Origin: Jaapia argillacea MUCL 33604
Lineage: Eukaryota; Basidiomycota; Agaricomycetes; Jaapiales; Jaapiaceae
Assembly: GCA_000697665.1 (NCBI GenBank)
Contig: KL197730.1
Coordinates: 225,737 to 289,736, forward strand
Direction of reading: 5' to 3'
Length of the DNA stretch: 64,000 bases
Shown here: piece after piece, positions 1 through 13,300 of the stretch
Layout: each line of letters opens with the position of its first letter
How positions within the stretch are numbered: the stretch's first letter is position 1
The notes under the pieces: model-generated
What the model saw: only the letters and a program-made list of their open reading frames with translations
Databases searched by the model: none
What the model was told of the DNA's origin: nothing
Translations under genes and position numbers: made by a program

Positions 1-1539
1 CAAGTTTCGCAGTTGGTTGATCGATCCTTCAACTTGACAGAACTGCGGGAGCCATCATTCTGCGGATTGCGTACGACTATCACGTCAAGGAGGTGAACGA
101 CCCATTCGTCGAGCTCGTGGACAAAGCTATCCAGGAGTTTTCCATCATAACCACCCCAAATGCATATCTTGTTAACGTATTTCCTATTCGTAAGTATCAT
201 AATGACCCTTTAAACTCCTTCGATTCTTACTAGTTTTGCTCCAGTACGATATATCCCTTCCTGGTTTCCGGGCGCGGGCTTCAAGCGGACGGCAACTGCA
301 TACAAGCAGACTTGTACGGATATGGCAACACTCCCTCTGCGATACGTTGAGGACCAAATGGTATCTTCTTGACTTTTTTTTTCTTGCATCTGAATGTTCT
401 CATTGTCATGAAGGCGGCTGGGAATGCTTCTCCTTCCTTCAGCTCCGCTCAGCTAGCTAGACAGCTAACGGATGAACAATATATAACAATGAAGTGGGCG
501 GCAGCTTCGTTATATGGAGGTAAGTTGTATCTCTGTTCAACGAGATAATCGGACCTTATGCATCGGAATGTCCAGGTGGTGCTGATACCGTGAGCCTAGT
601 CGAACTGTTGGCACGGGAGCATATCACTTACCCGTGCCTTTTAGACGGTTTCATCCCTCCACTCCTTCCTTCTCGCCATGACTTTATTCCCAGAAGTCCA
701 ACAGAAAGCGCGCTCGGAGATCGACACAGTTGTAGGCAACGATCGGCTACCGTCCCTTGCTGATCGAGAGCACTTGCCGTATATCGATGCTCTTGTCAAG
801 GAAGTCCTTCGCTGGCATCCGGTCGCTCCTCTTGGTGGGAATTCTCCCTTTCTGATCGCAAATGTTCTCTGATCTGGATATGGCAGGTTTGCCCCATAGG
901 GTGGTGAAAGACGACGTTCACGAGGGCTACTTCATCCCGAAAGGCTCTATGGTCATTGCAAACATATGGTTTGTGTTCGTCTTGGTCTATGAGTTAGTTG
1001 AAAAGTAAAGGTGACTTCAGGGGTATCCTACACGATCATCAGGTTTACGCCAATCCGATGGACTTCAATCCCGATCGTTTCTTGTCTGCACCAGGACACG
1101 ATGCTGAGGTTGACCCCCGCTCCTTCTGCTTTGGATTCGGAAGGCGGTACGTCCGTGTGGAGATTAATCTCAGGTGCACGTACTGACGCGAACATTGTCT
1201 GGAGGATTTGTCCAGGTTGGCATAATTTGCATCCGTTGACTGTTCACAGACTCAAAAGGGGATTCTTAGGTCTGAAACTAGCTGACGCGTCTGTCTTCCT
1301 CTCTTGCGCGATGACTCTCGCCGTATACGACATCTCCAAGGCGATTGATGTCAATGGCTCTCCCATTTGCCCAATCGTAGATTTTACCGATGCTACCGTT
1401 AGGTGCAGATCTCGTGCCTCCCGCAATTGTATTGTTACTGATATAACCTCCGCGCGGTACCAGCCATCCAAAACCCTTCAAGTACACCATAAAACCGAGA
1501 TCCGCGAAGGCTGAAGCTTTGATACGATCCGACTCTTGA
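1..1539 (+). CDS. Cytochrome P450 (OrdA/CYP64-like), 5' end outside window
   Basis: Haem-thiolate monooxygenase, probably ER-anchored; the N-terminal anchor lies upstream of the window. Hand-spliced exons (about 41-189, 245-360, 414-519 and onwards) give the conserved blocks in order: [13 protein letters not shown], the I-helix GGADTT (split by an intron), the K-helix ExxR motif in [19 protein letters not shown], and the haem loop FGFGRRICPG. The C-terminus is [13 protein letters not shown] followed by a TGA stop at 1537-1539. The haem-ligand Cys sits on an 11-nt exon at 1205-1215. These blocks match fungal P450s annotated as O-methylsterigmatocystin oxidoreductase-like; that label does not fix a substrate. 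No break was seen in the visible part. A decayed paralogue follows at 2041. Confidence 0.9.
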
Positions 1540-2040
1540 GGGACGCTCTTCTTCCTTATGCCGCTGGCTTCTTGTACTTATGGTTGTGATCGTGACTTCT
1601 CTGTCGTTTCTGTGCGCCAAATGTCAGTCCAACTAGGATGACGAGATAACGGAGCAAAGTTCAACTTGACTTCCGGAGATTAGCTGGTCGTAACAACCAG
1701 TCACCGGTCAAGCCAGCTGACAGCCTGCAGCATGAGATGAAGTCGCTCTTCGCTTGTAACCTTAACTTTCGGCGCCGCTTCTTCCGCCGTGCACATTCAA
1801 GCTCTTGGCAGACTAACACCTATTGGCTCTTCTATATCTTCGCCGTCATACCCTATCGTAGTTTCATCCCTGGAGTCAATGGATGAACACGATGCGACGA
1901 CTCAGATATCATACCTGACAATCCACCTGCTGTTTCAATCAATTCAACCATACTTCCTGCCCAGTGAAACTCCACAATTAATACTTATATGAAACCGAAG
2001 CTTCATATTTGCCCTCTCACCTCCATCTTGACGCGTCAGC
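1540..2040. other. Spacer between the two P450 copies
   Basis: No gene recognised. It would hold the 3' end of the first P450 and the old promoter of the second. AT-rich stretches occur just before 2041, but no specific motif can be supported. Confidence 0.4.
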
Positions 2041-3610
2041 ATGCAGCTCACCGCACTCGATATCGTACTGGGAACAGCAGGCATTCTCCTCGTAACGAAC
2101 CTTGTCGGCGCTATCAGACGGCGAGCACCACTCCCCCCGGTCTCAAAGGCACCCCCCGAACCGGGAACGCACCCGATATGCCAAAGCAGCAGTTCCGGAT
2201 GACTTTCAAAAACTGGGGAGAGCAATTCCGAGTCGGCAAGTAGCCAAACTTCGCCTTCCTTATCACCGCCCATAGTGTCGAGCTGATCGGTTGATCGTTT
2301 ACTAGGAGATATCGTCCATGTGAGCCTACTTAGCCAACCCATGAGTATTTCTACTCGGACGGACCATCCTTGGAGATGTACCATATGACGGGCTGGAATG
2401 GGGCTGTTACACTCCAACCTTACGGGGATCGATTTCGTGAGATAAGGAGAGCGCCGCATGGTGTTATGGCGAGTAAATCGAGTATAGAGTCTCTCTATCC
2501 GATCGTCGATGAGGAGACGAGGAAGTTTGACAAGGGTGTTGGATGATCCTGGCAAGACGGTGGCGTGGATTCGACAGTTTGTTTCTTTCGCCAAGTTTTC
2601 ATACCGAGGTTTGAAGTTGACCATATTCGATTGTTCACTCACCGACAAACGCTTTCTAGACCATTTCGTCGCTAAGTATTATACTCCTGGCATGCTGGCC
2701 ATGATTTCATTCCCAGAAGTACTAGTCCAGAAGAAAGCACATGCGGACTCGGAAATTGACGCGGTTGTAGGTTAGCGATCGGCTGCGCAGATCGGGATAG
2801 TTTGCCGTACACCGACGCACTTATAAAGGAGGTTTTTCGGTGGCATCCTGTTGTTCCCCTCGGTAAAGGGCCCTCTCCTTGCGTAACGAATGCTTCGCTA
2901 ACCAGGACATGGTATGTAGGTGTACCACACAGAGTGACGCAGGACGACGTCCATGAGAACTAGTACTTCATCCCGAAAGGTTCGATTATAGTCGTGAACA
3001 TATGTTTTGTTTGTCCACCTTTCGGATAACGTCGATAGAGACATAAACTCGACTCCAGGGGTATTCTACACGACTCTAAAGTGTATGCCAAGCCTATGGA
3101 GTTCAACCCCGATTGTTACTTGTCCGCTCCTGGACACGTTGCCGAGCTTGACCCTCAGGCTCGTTCCATCTGCTTTGGTTTTGGAAGGCGGTGAGCTCTC
3201 ATTTTTTTATCTCCGCGAATAGCGTAGTTCTCATCGATCGCTTATTACTTCAAGGATTTGTCCAGGTAATCACCGAATTCATCCTTTGATAGCTCAGACG
3301 CTCAAAATGGTATTTGCAGGCCTGAAACTGGCTTGCGCGATGATACCCTCCGTATTTGATGTCTGCAAGGCCACGGAGGCGGATGGCTCGTTTATCGAAC
3401 CAATTGCAGAGTTTACGGACAATACAATCAGGTGCGTATCTCCCATTGCCTCAAGTTGGACTCCGTTGTAGCTAACATATCGCTTCTACCCACCCAAAGC
3501 CCCTCAAGTACGACATCAAACCGAGGTCGGCGGAGGCTGCAGCCATGATACGATCTGAACATTATTCAGTGAGGGTATATGCTGTCACCTTTCCTACCCG
3601 TAACTAGATA
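2041..3610 (+). pseudogene. Cytochrome P450 pseudogene, tandem copy
   Basis: The ATG at 2041 opens a typical P450 membrane anchor (MQLTALDIVLGTAGILLVT). The proline-rich hinge (PPGLKGTP, then GNAPDMPK) continues in another frame, so there is a frameshift near 2140. The middle is shortened: the segment around FVSFAKFSYRG runs almost directly into [17 protein letters not shown], without the PSWFPGAG block or I-helix seen in the neighbour. In-frame stops follow (after DAVVG, and within the block matching EGYFIPKG). The 3' part is well preserved, including the 11-nt haem exon at 3255-3265 and the tail KYDIKPRSAEAA. It is most likely a tandem duplicate of the upstream P450 that decayed. Confidence 0.82.
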
Positions 3611-4137
3611 TCGACCCACAAGACCTCCATATGTCAGGATCGTCAGTATTTCCATCAACGGAATCACGACTGTAAGTAAGCGTGCCGTTGGGTTTCGGAG
3701 TGTATTGTGCATGGATCAGCGCACAGCAATATTCCCGCATAACCTTATGTGTGCTTCGATCTCCCTATTACAGTATGTGTGTCCCTGTCCCTTCTCACTC
3801 CGGCGTTATTTGTTCCCCGAGGGTGAGTGTATGTCATCACCAGTGAACTCTCTGGCCTTCACGTCTTGCCTCATTGTCAGTCAGTGGTATACGCACACAA
3901 ATCTTGTCAAGTGATCATCGCATCTAACAACCTTCATTTCCCTGGGAGTCGACTCCCAGGTGGTAAATATTCGTGACTACTGCTACAGATCCGTGCCCGC
4001 AAATATGAGCAGGAAATAATTACATGTACATCCATCCGTGCCATATCTTACTTCTGCCTGCAGTCCATTTCGTGACATCCCCGAAAAATGTCTATGGGGT
4101 TTTGCGCCGTCTGACTCCTCCTTCAGTCAAACTAGTG
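3611..4137. other. Intergenic spacer, convergent 3' ends
   Basis: It lies between the P450 pseudogene (plus) and the MFS gene (minus), which converge. No gene was recognised. The only distinct structure is a perfect 20-bp palindrome at 3941-3960. Confidence 0.5.
3941..3960. repeat. Perfect 20-bp palindrome
   Basis: CCTGGGAGTCGACTCCCAGG is its own reverse complement over all 20 bases, and the flanking bases do not extend it. It lies between converging genes. There is no T-run typical of Pol III termination. It could be a factor-binding site, a transcribed hairpin or chance. Confidence 0.8.
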
Positions 4138-6411
4138 TTATACAAACCAACCCTTCCCTCTCGAACGAACAAACAAGATCCTTGAGAGTAGCATCATGCA
4201 GCAACCCATGCTAATACAAACCTGAGCATTCGAAAATAGGGAGAAAATGGGTCAGAAATAGGCAGACAAAACTGAAGTAGAAGACGAAAGCAACGATAAC
4301 ACCCCGTAGTGCATGACAGAAGGGTTCGGAAAGATGGATGCAAGATGGAAGCAAAACTCACCCCACTAAATGTGATCCCTCTCCACCAAGAATACTCAGT
4401 ATTCGTTCCTAATAATGCACCCTCGATAGGCGTCCCGATCAACATCGCGAGACCGACGATCGTGAACGCAATACCCATCCGTACCCTGTACCAAGAAAAT
4501 TCACAGTCAGTCAACCATGATTCACTGACTTGACTCAGGTTATTGTAGACGCACCCTAGTTCACCCATATGCCGTGACATCATCACCAACAAGGAAGGGA
4601 TCAACGAAACATCTATCCCAATCCTAAAATCAGTCAAAGGTTGCAAAGGGAGAGTGAGACGACGCACACGCCCCACTGAAGAACCCAAAAACGCCACCGA
4701 CACCAATCAAACCTCCAACACTGCCAGCACCAAATATCGCGAACACCATAGTCGAAGAGATGAGCATGCAAGGTAGTATCATATTGTACACCCCGACACG
4801 GTCTGCTAAGAATGGGGGGACCAGTCGGCCGAGGATCGAGCCGCCATTCAAGATCGCTAGCTACGGGAGAGGAAGATGAGGTAAGAATGGACTGAGTTGG
4901 AAAACGGGCTTACTGAGTAGAAGGATAGGTTTTCATTGACGCCATGCTGTTCTGCGAACAATTGCATATAAAAAACTGACAGAATATTTATTGTCAATAA
5001 ATGATAATATGGGGAATGGACGACAGAACTCACAGGGAAAGAACAAGCCGATGTTGGTCAAGAACGCTCTGAAATTCAATCCATGCACGATCAGACAACA
5101 GATCGGACAAGACAATCAGTCACCTACCCGCAAATACTCGAAACATATGCCCAGTCCCTAATTATCCCTTTCAAGTCCACTGGCAAACCATTACTCCCGG
5201 CTGGACCACCACCTTTCGCCCCCATTCCCCTCCCACCCGCACTTCTCCCTCTTCCTTTCCCCACCCTCATGATGAGGTTCGCCACGACTAGTAAACCTGT
5301 CACACAAGCCGCGCTGACCTGAACGCCGAGAACGAAGCCGCCGTCCCCATGAGCGAAAAGTCTGTTGAGCATGATGGGGAAGACGATCCCGCCGACGCTT
5401 GCTCCTGTTACGACGATTCCTGTAGCTAGGGCTCGGCGATTTTTGAAGTGATGGGACACTATGGAGAGGGATGGGAGGAATAGAATGCCTTGGCCTAATC
5501 CCACTCCGAGTCCTTGTGCCAGGAAGACCTGTGAATTCGGAGATATGTGAGCAATGGGCGGTATTGATGGCGGTTGAAACCATGATCGGATCACGACGAT
5601 TTGCACGTACTTGGTAGTATTGATGTGGTTTGACAAGTGAATGCATGAACATCGAGAAGACATAGATTACGGATCCGATAGCGTTTGTATGGTGGCTAGG
5701 AGAAGATATCCGTTATTATCGCTGCCAGAGCCTGAGGATATCACGGCGCACAAGTAACCGGCGTCAAAGGCCCTGCCCACGAGGACACCAGGTGCATAGA
5801 GTAAGAAGAGTTGAACGCTGCCTATCCAGCTGTGGGTGAATTTACTCAGTGAACCTGCCACCCTATTTATCCGAGAAGCTCACCTGATTTCGGAGGCACT
5901 TTTGTATGACAGAAAATCCCTTGTGTAAAACGCTGGGGCGGCACTGTCAGTGCCACTGGCCCACGCAGCGCGCCCCGATAATAGACTTACCTTGGTACAC
6001 GCCAAAGGCAGAGACATGGCTACAAGACATGGTCAATTCAGGGGGACCGCCCAGCAGGGGAACTAATTACCCAAATGTGGAAAACTGGATCATCCAGCTA
6101 GACATGGGATCAGCGAATATGAAACAAACGACGAGTCAGGAAACTCACGCTCCAGCGATCGTCAACCAGGCTCTCCATCCACCATCAGGGGGATCGTTAA
6201 CGGCCGAGTGTGGGGTGGTCTCGACCTGGACGTCGTAACCACCGTTCTCACACTCTGCCAGGTGATCGGTCTTCTCCAGGATCTCAAAAGATTGAGTGGA
6301 GCCAACGACAGTGGAGGACAAGACTGCAGATACGTTTGTCGTCGAGCGATTATTATCGAAGGAAGGAGGCATGAGGGGATGGATGGGGGGAGGGCGAGAG
6401 GAAAGAAGCAT
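4138..6411 (-). CDS. Monocarboxylate-transporter-like MFS permease
   Basis: Starts at ATG 6411 with a hydrophilic N-terminus of about 70 residues, then the family signature DPPDGGWRAW at the start of TM1, which is diagnostic of MCT/MCH-type MFS proteins. Later exons give GVGLGQGILFLPSLSIVSHHF, RALATGIVVTGASVGGIVFP, NGGSILGRLVPPFLADRVG (the loop before TM8), and RMGIAFTIVGLAMLIGTPIEG near the C-terminus. The last exon appears to end ...FVRSRGKGWFV with TAA at 4138-4140. At least six introns are needed and no obvious break was seen. The substrate is unknown: fungal members include riboflavin and carboxylate carriers as well as orphans. Confidence 0.87.
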
Positions 6412-9210
6412 GGGAGGGGGGTAATTAGAGTGTCATTAATATTAGAAACGCATCGAGGGCTTATCCGTAAGGTCTGTCACTGGGACGTGCTAACTGCGGT
6501 GTGCTGCTCGGAGCCTCTAGATCAAAATTTCACAAGAGCGAGTGAACGGAGGCTGAAGGGCAAACGATCGACGCGAGAGTTGTGGGCGAACGGCGTCCAA
6601 ATGGGGAAACTCGCGTGGCAACTGCTGATCGGTGACATATTTAGGTAATTTTTTTAACGCCGGCGTTCCATCTGCGGCTCTTCACGTCAATTTAGACTCC
6701 TGTAGAACACCGTAACTTACCGTAATTTGAATACCGGGGCTACATTGTGAGTGCCCCATTTCTACTTCTCTAACGTCCATCGAAACCTTGGCGATGTCGC
6801 ATCGCAAGAAACCTGGGGAAATGTCGCAGCAAATTTCAGGTGTTCGCAACTCAGGTGTAAGAGATGACCATTGTACGACAGCGCTTTAAACACGTTCGAA
6901 GTTCCCAGTGATAAGAATAACATCACTCACTCAGATAAATATGTTCCCTGTCAAACATCAATCATTCATCCCCGCTTCCGGAACCCTCGCCCCTAGACTG
7001 CTCCATACAAATTCACCACCCTTTATCCAATTCTTCTCCTAACCGACCGTCATCTCCACGGCCATCCCTCGGTGATCGATACACATCTTGTCAGCCCGAA
7101 GGACGACCCTCGACACCACCCTGCATGATACGGCGAGGTTTGCGCGCGTCATGTCGGCCGTCCACCCTCTCCTTCCCACCCTGCGAAGTCTCCGAGTATC
7201 AATATAATTAGGCGGAAAACACGAGCTGCGCGACTATAGGCGGAACGCACATTTGCTGGCCACGGTTGAGGGTGTAGGGCGGAAGCGAAGACGGTGAGGT
7301 GAGCAAACTCAAACCGTATGTGTCGAACGCTACTCATGCAGCCTCTCACAGGGGGGCCAGAAGGCCAAGCCTACCGGCCACCTGGTCGTGATTCTGGCTT
7401 GTCAGGTGCCGATTATTGTAAAATTTGGATTTTTGATGAGTGATTATCTCCAGTAGCGAAGACGTCAAATGAACTTACCGTCCTTCCACGACTTTACCAC
7501 TCCTATTCCATTAAATTACGGCCAACACTCGGTTTCCCTTCGGTGATGAGTTCACCCTGCAATGTGATCGCCTCAATCGAGCGTGGGCTCCCCGCAAGGC
7601 CCCACGTACCTCCATATAGTCGAAGTGCAGCGGCGTCTTTAGCTAGCAAACAAGCTCGTGGACCGCGGAAAGCAAAAGCCAAGATAACATGACTAGCTTC
7701 CGAAAAAATTTGTTTCGCCATTTGGGCCCCAGCGCCGCGTCGCCACCGGGAAATGTGAATCTCTGGCCGAAATACAAGAGCTAGTCGGCCAAAAACGTCC
7801 GTCGTATCGATGGCAAGGGAGCTCACATTGACAAACACATCAATTCTTCGCGATTTCATCGTCGACACCAGGAACGCGATTCGTGCACGATAACGATCAG
7901 GCGACTCGGGCACAGTCAATGGCCGAGTGTTATTTGCAAGCTAAGATACGACAGCCGCGGTGACCAGCTTCTCCTCGCAGGAGCAAGTAGAACAGGTACC
8001 TGCCTGGTCAATCATACATCTGGACCCTCAATTCAGACGAATAATCCAGCAAGAAAGCCACAACTCACCGCGAAAACGATGTTTCCATCAAATGAAACTT
8101 TCCAATACCCAACCAGAGCTCACTTTCACATTACCGTGCGCGAAACTTCGCGCTCTGGCGATGCCACCTGCAAGTTCCGGCAACTCTCTTTGCTATCATC
8201 GGGTCCCCATTTGTCGACTCTATAGGCCATCAAATGAGGGCTACATTTCGCTATTGGTCGACGGTGGAGAAGACTATCGGGTATGGGGGGCTGCAATCCG
8301 GGGCCCCTTCCCCTAGTGCATCTAGCCACCGGTCTATTTGCCAGGTGCTGGCCACTTGACCGGTAATGAAACTATCGTCCATTCCGGTTAATGTGATCAC
8401 CGCTGAGCAGACTAGCTCCATTTGGTCATATGCTTTGCCGCAGGGCGCTTGGGACACAATCACGATGTCGTCCTTGAGGTCACTTCCGACCTCACTTCGA
8501 ACTCTGCGACAAGGATTTGTTCATCAGCAAGATGGAGGGGAAAGTTCTCCTCGAGGAAGAATGCCAGATTTCCAGGAACGATATGGATATCGCCAGTCAA
8601 CGAGACGCGGTGCCGCTGGATGAAAGCCTAAACTGAGCCAAGTGGAAACTCAAGAGACCGGTTGCTTTTGCCGAGCAACGAGGCGCGGCGTTCTAATGGG
8701 AAGTTGAATAGACCTTCGGTAAGCAACCGTTTGAATTGAAGCAGGGCGCACTATGCGAGGTTGCCGGACACGCTCCAAACACTGAAAACAGGCCGAGAGC
8801 ATCAAGCAACAGATAACACGCTTCCCAGTCGTGGTCATCATTTGCAGGATGAAGGTTGGCAGTTCCTGGCTAGCACAGCTAACAGGACACAATCGACTTC
8901 ACTGGTCGGAAAACCTGGGAGGTGAGACAGAGCGAAGATAAATAGAGAAAACTGTAAATTCTGCGGTTCGGGAAGGTGGCTGTTGGGCACGCGAGGGCGG
9001 CGTTGCGGCTCGGTAAATGCTAAAATAGTGTCGCCGCTTAGACGCGGCTCCGTCATTCTCAATTGCTGGCTTGCTTTGATGTCGATTTGTCAATGCTTTC
9101 CTGACTCAACCGTTCTCCTGGACGGCAGAAGTCTGACATAACTCATCTTTCGTCCAAATCCTCAATCTTGGTCTTGGATCGTTCAATTCTCGTCTGATAT
9201 ATGTGTTAGA
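6412..9210. other. 2.8 kb with no recognised gene
   Basis: The left end must contain the promoter of the MFS gene (minus) and the right end that of histidinol-phosphatase (plus). The longest open frame is at about 7503-7919 on the minus strand. It matches no family I know and opens on TTG after an in-frame stop, so its only ATG is internal. I do not call it a gene. No tRNA, repeat or transposon ends were seen. Confidence 0.4.
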
Positions 9211-10342
9211 ATGCCATACAGTCATCACTCTCACTCCGGCCAGTTTTGCAAGCACGCCTTGGGGACGTTGGAAGACGTGGTGCTTGAAGCTATAAAGCAA
9301 GGGTTTGAAGTGTATGGACTCACGGAACACGTCCCCAGGTATCGAGATGTTGACTTTTATCCTGAAGAGGTATGTCAATTTGCGCGATGCCATGTTCTCG
9401 GTCATCTGACTGTTTTCTCTCGTCCTGAAATTTCTACCAACGCCGCTCGGTCAAAAAGAAAGATCTCCACGTATCCACCCTCGTTGAACAATTTGACGCA
9501 TTTATTGCCGAAGCTCACCGCTTGAAAGCGTGCTACGCCTCTCAGATCACCCTCCTCGTTGGCTTGGAAACAGAATACATCACAGAGCTCGACCTGAAGA
9601 TGCTGGACGACCTACTTGAAAGATACGGCGAGAAGGTCGAGTTCATGGTGGGGTCCGTACACCATGTTGACAGTACACCCATCGATTTCGACCAAGCCAC
9701 TTTCCAGAAGTGCTTAGAATCCTTTCCCTCCAAGTCCCACAGCAACGCAGATAACCCGGAGGCCCAAACCCACGAACAAATGAACACCCTCCTCTGCACC
9801 TATTTCGATTCCCAATACACCGTACTCGCTCGGTTTCACCCTGAAGTTATCGGCCACATCGACCTGTGCCGTCTTTACAACCCAAGTCTGAGGTTCTCAG
9901 ATTATCCGGAAGTATGGGAGAAATTAGAGAGGAATATTATCACCGGTGTGGAATATGGCGCGCTTTTCGAGCTCAATGCAGCGGCGTTACGGAAGGGATG
10001 GGAGGGGAGTTATCCTGGAGAGGACGTTATCAAGGTACTTCGACGTCACGGGCACTGCCGGTACGCTGGGCAGCTTTCTCATCCATATTCGCACAGCTCA
10101 TTCAAAAACACGGTGGACGATTCGCCCTTTCCGATGACTCTCACGGCCCTCATGCTGTGGGGCTCAACTACGATCGGATGGCTAGTTACCTTCGAAAAGT
10201 CGGGATCGACGAGGTTTGGTACTTGAAAAGAACCGACTCCGGCCCGGTGAACGCTGCAGCGAGGCGAATGGCGGCCGTCAAGGTAGATGGTAACTGGTGG
10301 GAACACCACTTTTGGAAAGGACGGCAGAGTACAGTGGCTTGA
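9211..10342 (+). CDS. Histidinol-phosphatase (PHP-domain, HIS2-type)
   Basis: Hydrolyses L-histidinol phosphate to histidinol, the penultimate part of histidine synthesis; cytosolic. Starts at ATG 9211 with the metal-binding PHP opening MPYSHHSHSGQFCKHA, then YGLTEHVPRY. After a first intron (donor after YPEE at about 9369) come ITLLVGLETEYI, VEFMVGSVHHVD (metal site), ARFHPEVIGHIDLCRLYNP and EYGALFELNAAALRKGW. A second intron near 10033-10096 leads into KHGGRFALSDDSHGP, whose Asp-Ser-His is the terminal metal motif. TGA ends at 10342. Length of about 310-320 residues agrees with yeast His2p and the HisK family. No frameshift was seen. Confidence 0.93.
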
Positions 10343-13300
10343 AGGCCAAAAGTGAATGAGGATTTGTAAGTACGACAACTTTCAGATGATAACTCGTCTA
10401 AGTTTGGCGATTCTGGTGTTGATGCTAGATACCATCTCCGCCACTTAGGTGTGACCATCCCAATCAATCTTGCTGATGACTGACTTTCTTCCCGTAAAGA
10501 GAATGAATGTGCATCTAACCCGATGGCAACGTGCTGGAGCTGGGCATAGCTCATGCAAAGTTGCATGATTTAACCTTTCCACTCCCCAGCCGAGCCATAG
10601 GGCCACAGGCGATCAGATGGTCAGTCTATCACTCCTCCAACTCATTATTTCGTGAACAATCAATGTCATGGTTTATCTCACTTCGCTCACTCCCGAGCCT
10701 GATTTTCTTCTTCATGTTGCTTTTTTGGACCGGTTGGGGTTGGATCGCACCCTAGACGGCATTTGGAGTGACGCGCAGGAAGCTCCAAGCAAAGCACCCT
10801 CGGATTGTTTTCATTCCGGATGTTCTTTCTTCCACTTGACCTGCTGTCTCTTGCATTTATCTCATCGATCCTCCTATCTCCTTTTGATACCCCACTCGTT
10901 TTTACACCCACACCCATCGAAATAGTCAACGGGGTGCCGATGCAAAGGAGATTATGTTGGGGTTGAGTCGTTCCTAAGGTTAACTTTGGTTCTTGACTTC
11001 TCTCTCACGAAGAAATCGGGTCGGTGGCGTCGCAGAGGTGTGGGGAGACGGTCAAACAATCCGTGCGCCTGGTCCCCCGCCCCACGAACTCATCACGCTT
11101 CAGCGTGCAGACTACCTTCCAGAATATTCCACATCGAATGGTTGATGGTCGATCCGTCAAAGCAAGTCCTCAGCTTATTGTTGGAACTTGTCAGCCCAGC
11201 GCCGAAGGTTGAGAACTTACTTCGGCCCCATGACCAAAGGGCTCTTCACACCGTTACAAACACTTGTTTCAAGGCTGGTACTTTTAGAATATCACTTGTT
11301 TTCAATCTTACCTGGCTTGATATATCCAGATACCAGTCCGACTCACGCGCAATCTGCGAGTATTGCAAAATGCCTACTTGTATAGATGTCAGTATGTCTT
11401 GCCAAAGTTGTACGTCATCGCAATGTTTATTCAAGTTCCTATCCCATGTCGTAATATGATGGTGCCCCATAGGTATGAAACCGGAGACAGTGAACATCGA
11501 TGTCAATCCAAGCTAAACTTGTGTCGCTATCTGACCACGACGGTCAGGTTCTCGCACCCAACCTTGAATCGAAGTTCTGCCGTTACACTCAAAGGCTGCT
11601 TCCGAAGATAACAATACGCCAACTTTTGATGTCGTTCTTAAATAGGCATCCAGCATGTTCTGGCTCAGGCCCCATCTGCGTTATGCGGGAGCCTGTCCAA
11701 GGCATGGTTTGCATGTTCAGGGTATCTATACTGCAACGGTTCTTCCTGCCCATTTCCCCCACCGTGGTCGTCGAACACTGCACTAGCTCACGGCAGGTAT
11801 TTTGAGTTTCAGGCAGCTTCTGAACTGGACTGGACATCTCCGCGCCTACCTTGATCAAAGTGAGCCTTGACAACAACTTGACAATGTCTAAATTGTGTTG
11901 ACCGATCGCCCCAATCATGACGCAGAACTAGCCTCATCAAAGTTCGACCTACATACCATGTGGGCTCCAAATGCTTCCTGACGTCGAGGCATAAAATCCC
12001 TCGACTCGGCGAGTCACGAGTGGAGGAACCAGTGAAGAGACTGCCCCGGTCATTCCCTCGTTCATACACACCATGAGTCGGTCCATGACTTGTCCGAGAA
12101 GGTACTAGGCATGGCGAGCCTTGCCAATTCCCCTATCGATGTGCATCCACGCAACGTTTACCGGATTCCTCCCTTCGCTGATCTAAGACAGGTTACCGAT
12201 CAATCTTCTTCGCTGCGACGTTACGCCGTATAAGGTCCTCTTCGAACTTCGAGGAGTCGCCTTCGTTGACTGGGAGCATCGTATACATACCCCGGTCCGC
12301 GAGGAAATTTCAAATCGAGGAGCTCATGAAGCAGAGCCTGGGCAATATCTGGCATATTCCCTGGCTCCGATCCACTCCCGTCTTTGCCTCGAGTCTGTTT
12401 CATTTCGTCCGAGGGGAACTGGATATGGCCAGTATCGGAGATCCGCGATAGAATCGTGGCAAAGTCTCCTTACTTTCGTCTCTTCGGGCGACGCCGCGCC
12501 CATGCTTGCAGGTGCCTTGATGCAAATTCTTACACGGAAGAACTGCTCTCAGAGACCCTCCCTGCCAATTACCATATGCAGTCTACTTTGTTGCTGGCCT
12601 GAAATTATCGAATTCCACTCTCCATGGCGTGCCCTCTTACGACAAAGACGGTGATGACCTTCAATTGGCCTTTGTCTTGTGACCGACACCCACCTTGGTG
12701 AATCAGGTTTTGGCTCGTGCCCTTCGGCGCCACCGGTGCGTTATCCAGTCAAATCTGAATGTACAAGGCATTGCACTGTATAAGTGACGGGTAGTCGAAC
12801 TTTGCGCCTTTTAGTCGGGCTGTGGTCCTATCCGTCTGGATCATTGGCAACATACCGATCGCCCCACTATTACCAGAGATATTCAAGGATACCCCCGGAA
12901 GAAGACATATGCTCCAAGTTGGCGTCCAACGGATCGGATTCAACGCCGCCTGTTTAGACAGATGACCTGGTCCCTGTTCGAGGTGCTTGTGTTTATGTTT
13001 TCCCGCTAATGGTAGATGTTTAAAAGCAGGCGATACTAGAATGCCCTCATCCCCATATCCTCGAAACAATCGTTCGCGGTGAGTCGGTGTTGGGATCGAT
13101 TGTGAATCCTCATCTCATTGCAGGTGGGGAGATGTGTCACGTCGACGTGCAGATGCCAACCCACTCTTGCGGTCACCCGGAGGCCATTTCAGAAGAAAAG
13201 GTCTTTGACCTCTTGTGCTCTCGTTGGCGTAGGATTCACCAAATACTTTGCAGGTCGACTGTGGCCGCAAAAATTGCTCCTACAGTGCCCAGCATCCAGC

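Noticed and set aside
236-460. 74-codon open frame at the first P450
   Set aside because: It crosses an exon of the P450 in that exon's frame, then runs into an intron; the spliced P450 explains it.
7503-7919. 138-codon minus-strand frame
   Set aside because: It starts on TTG after a stop, has no recognised motif and no splice partners; not enough to call a gene.
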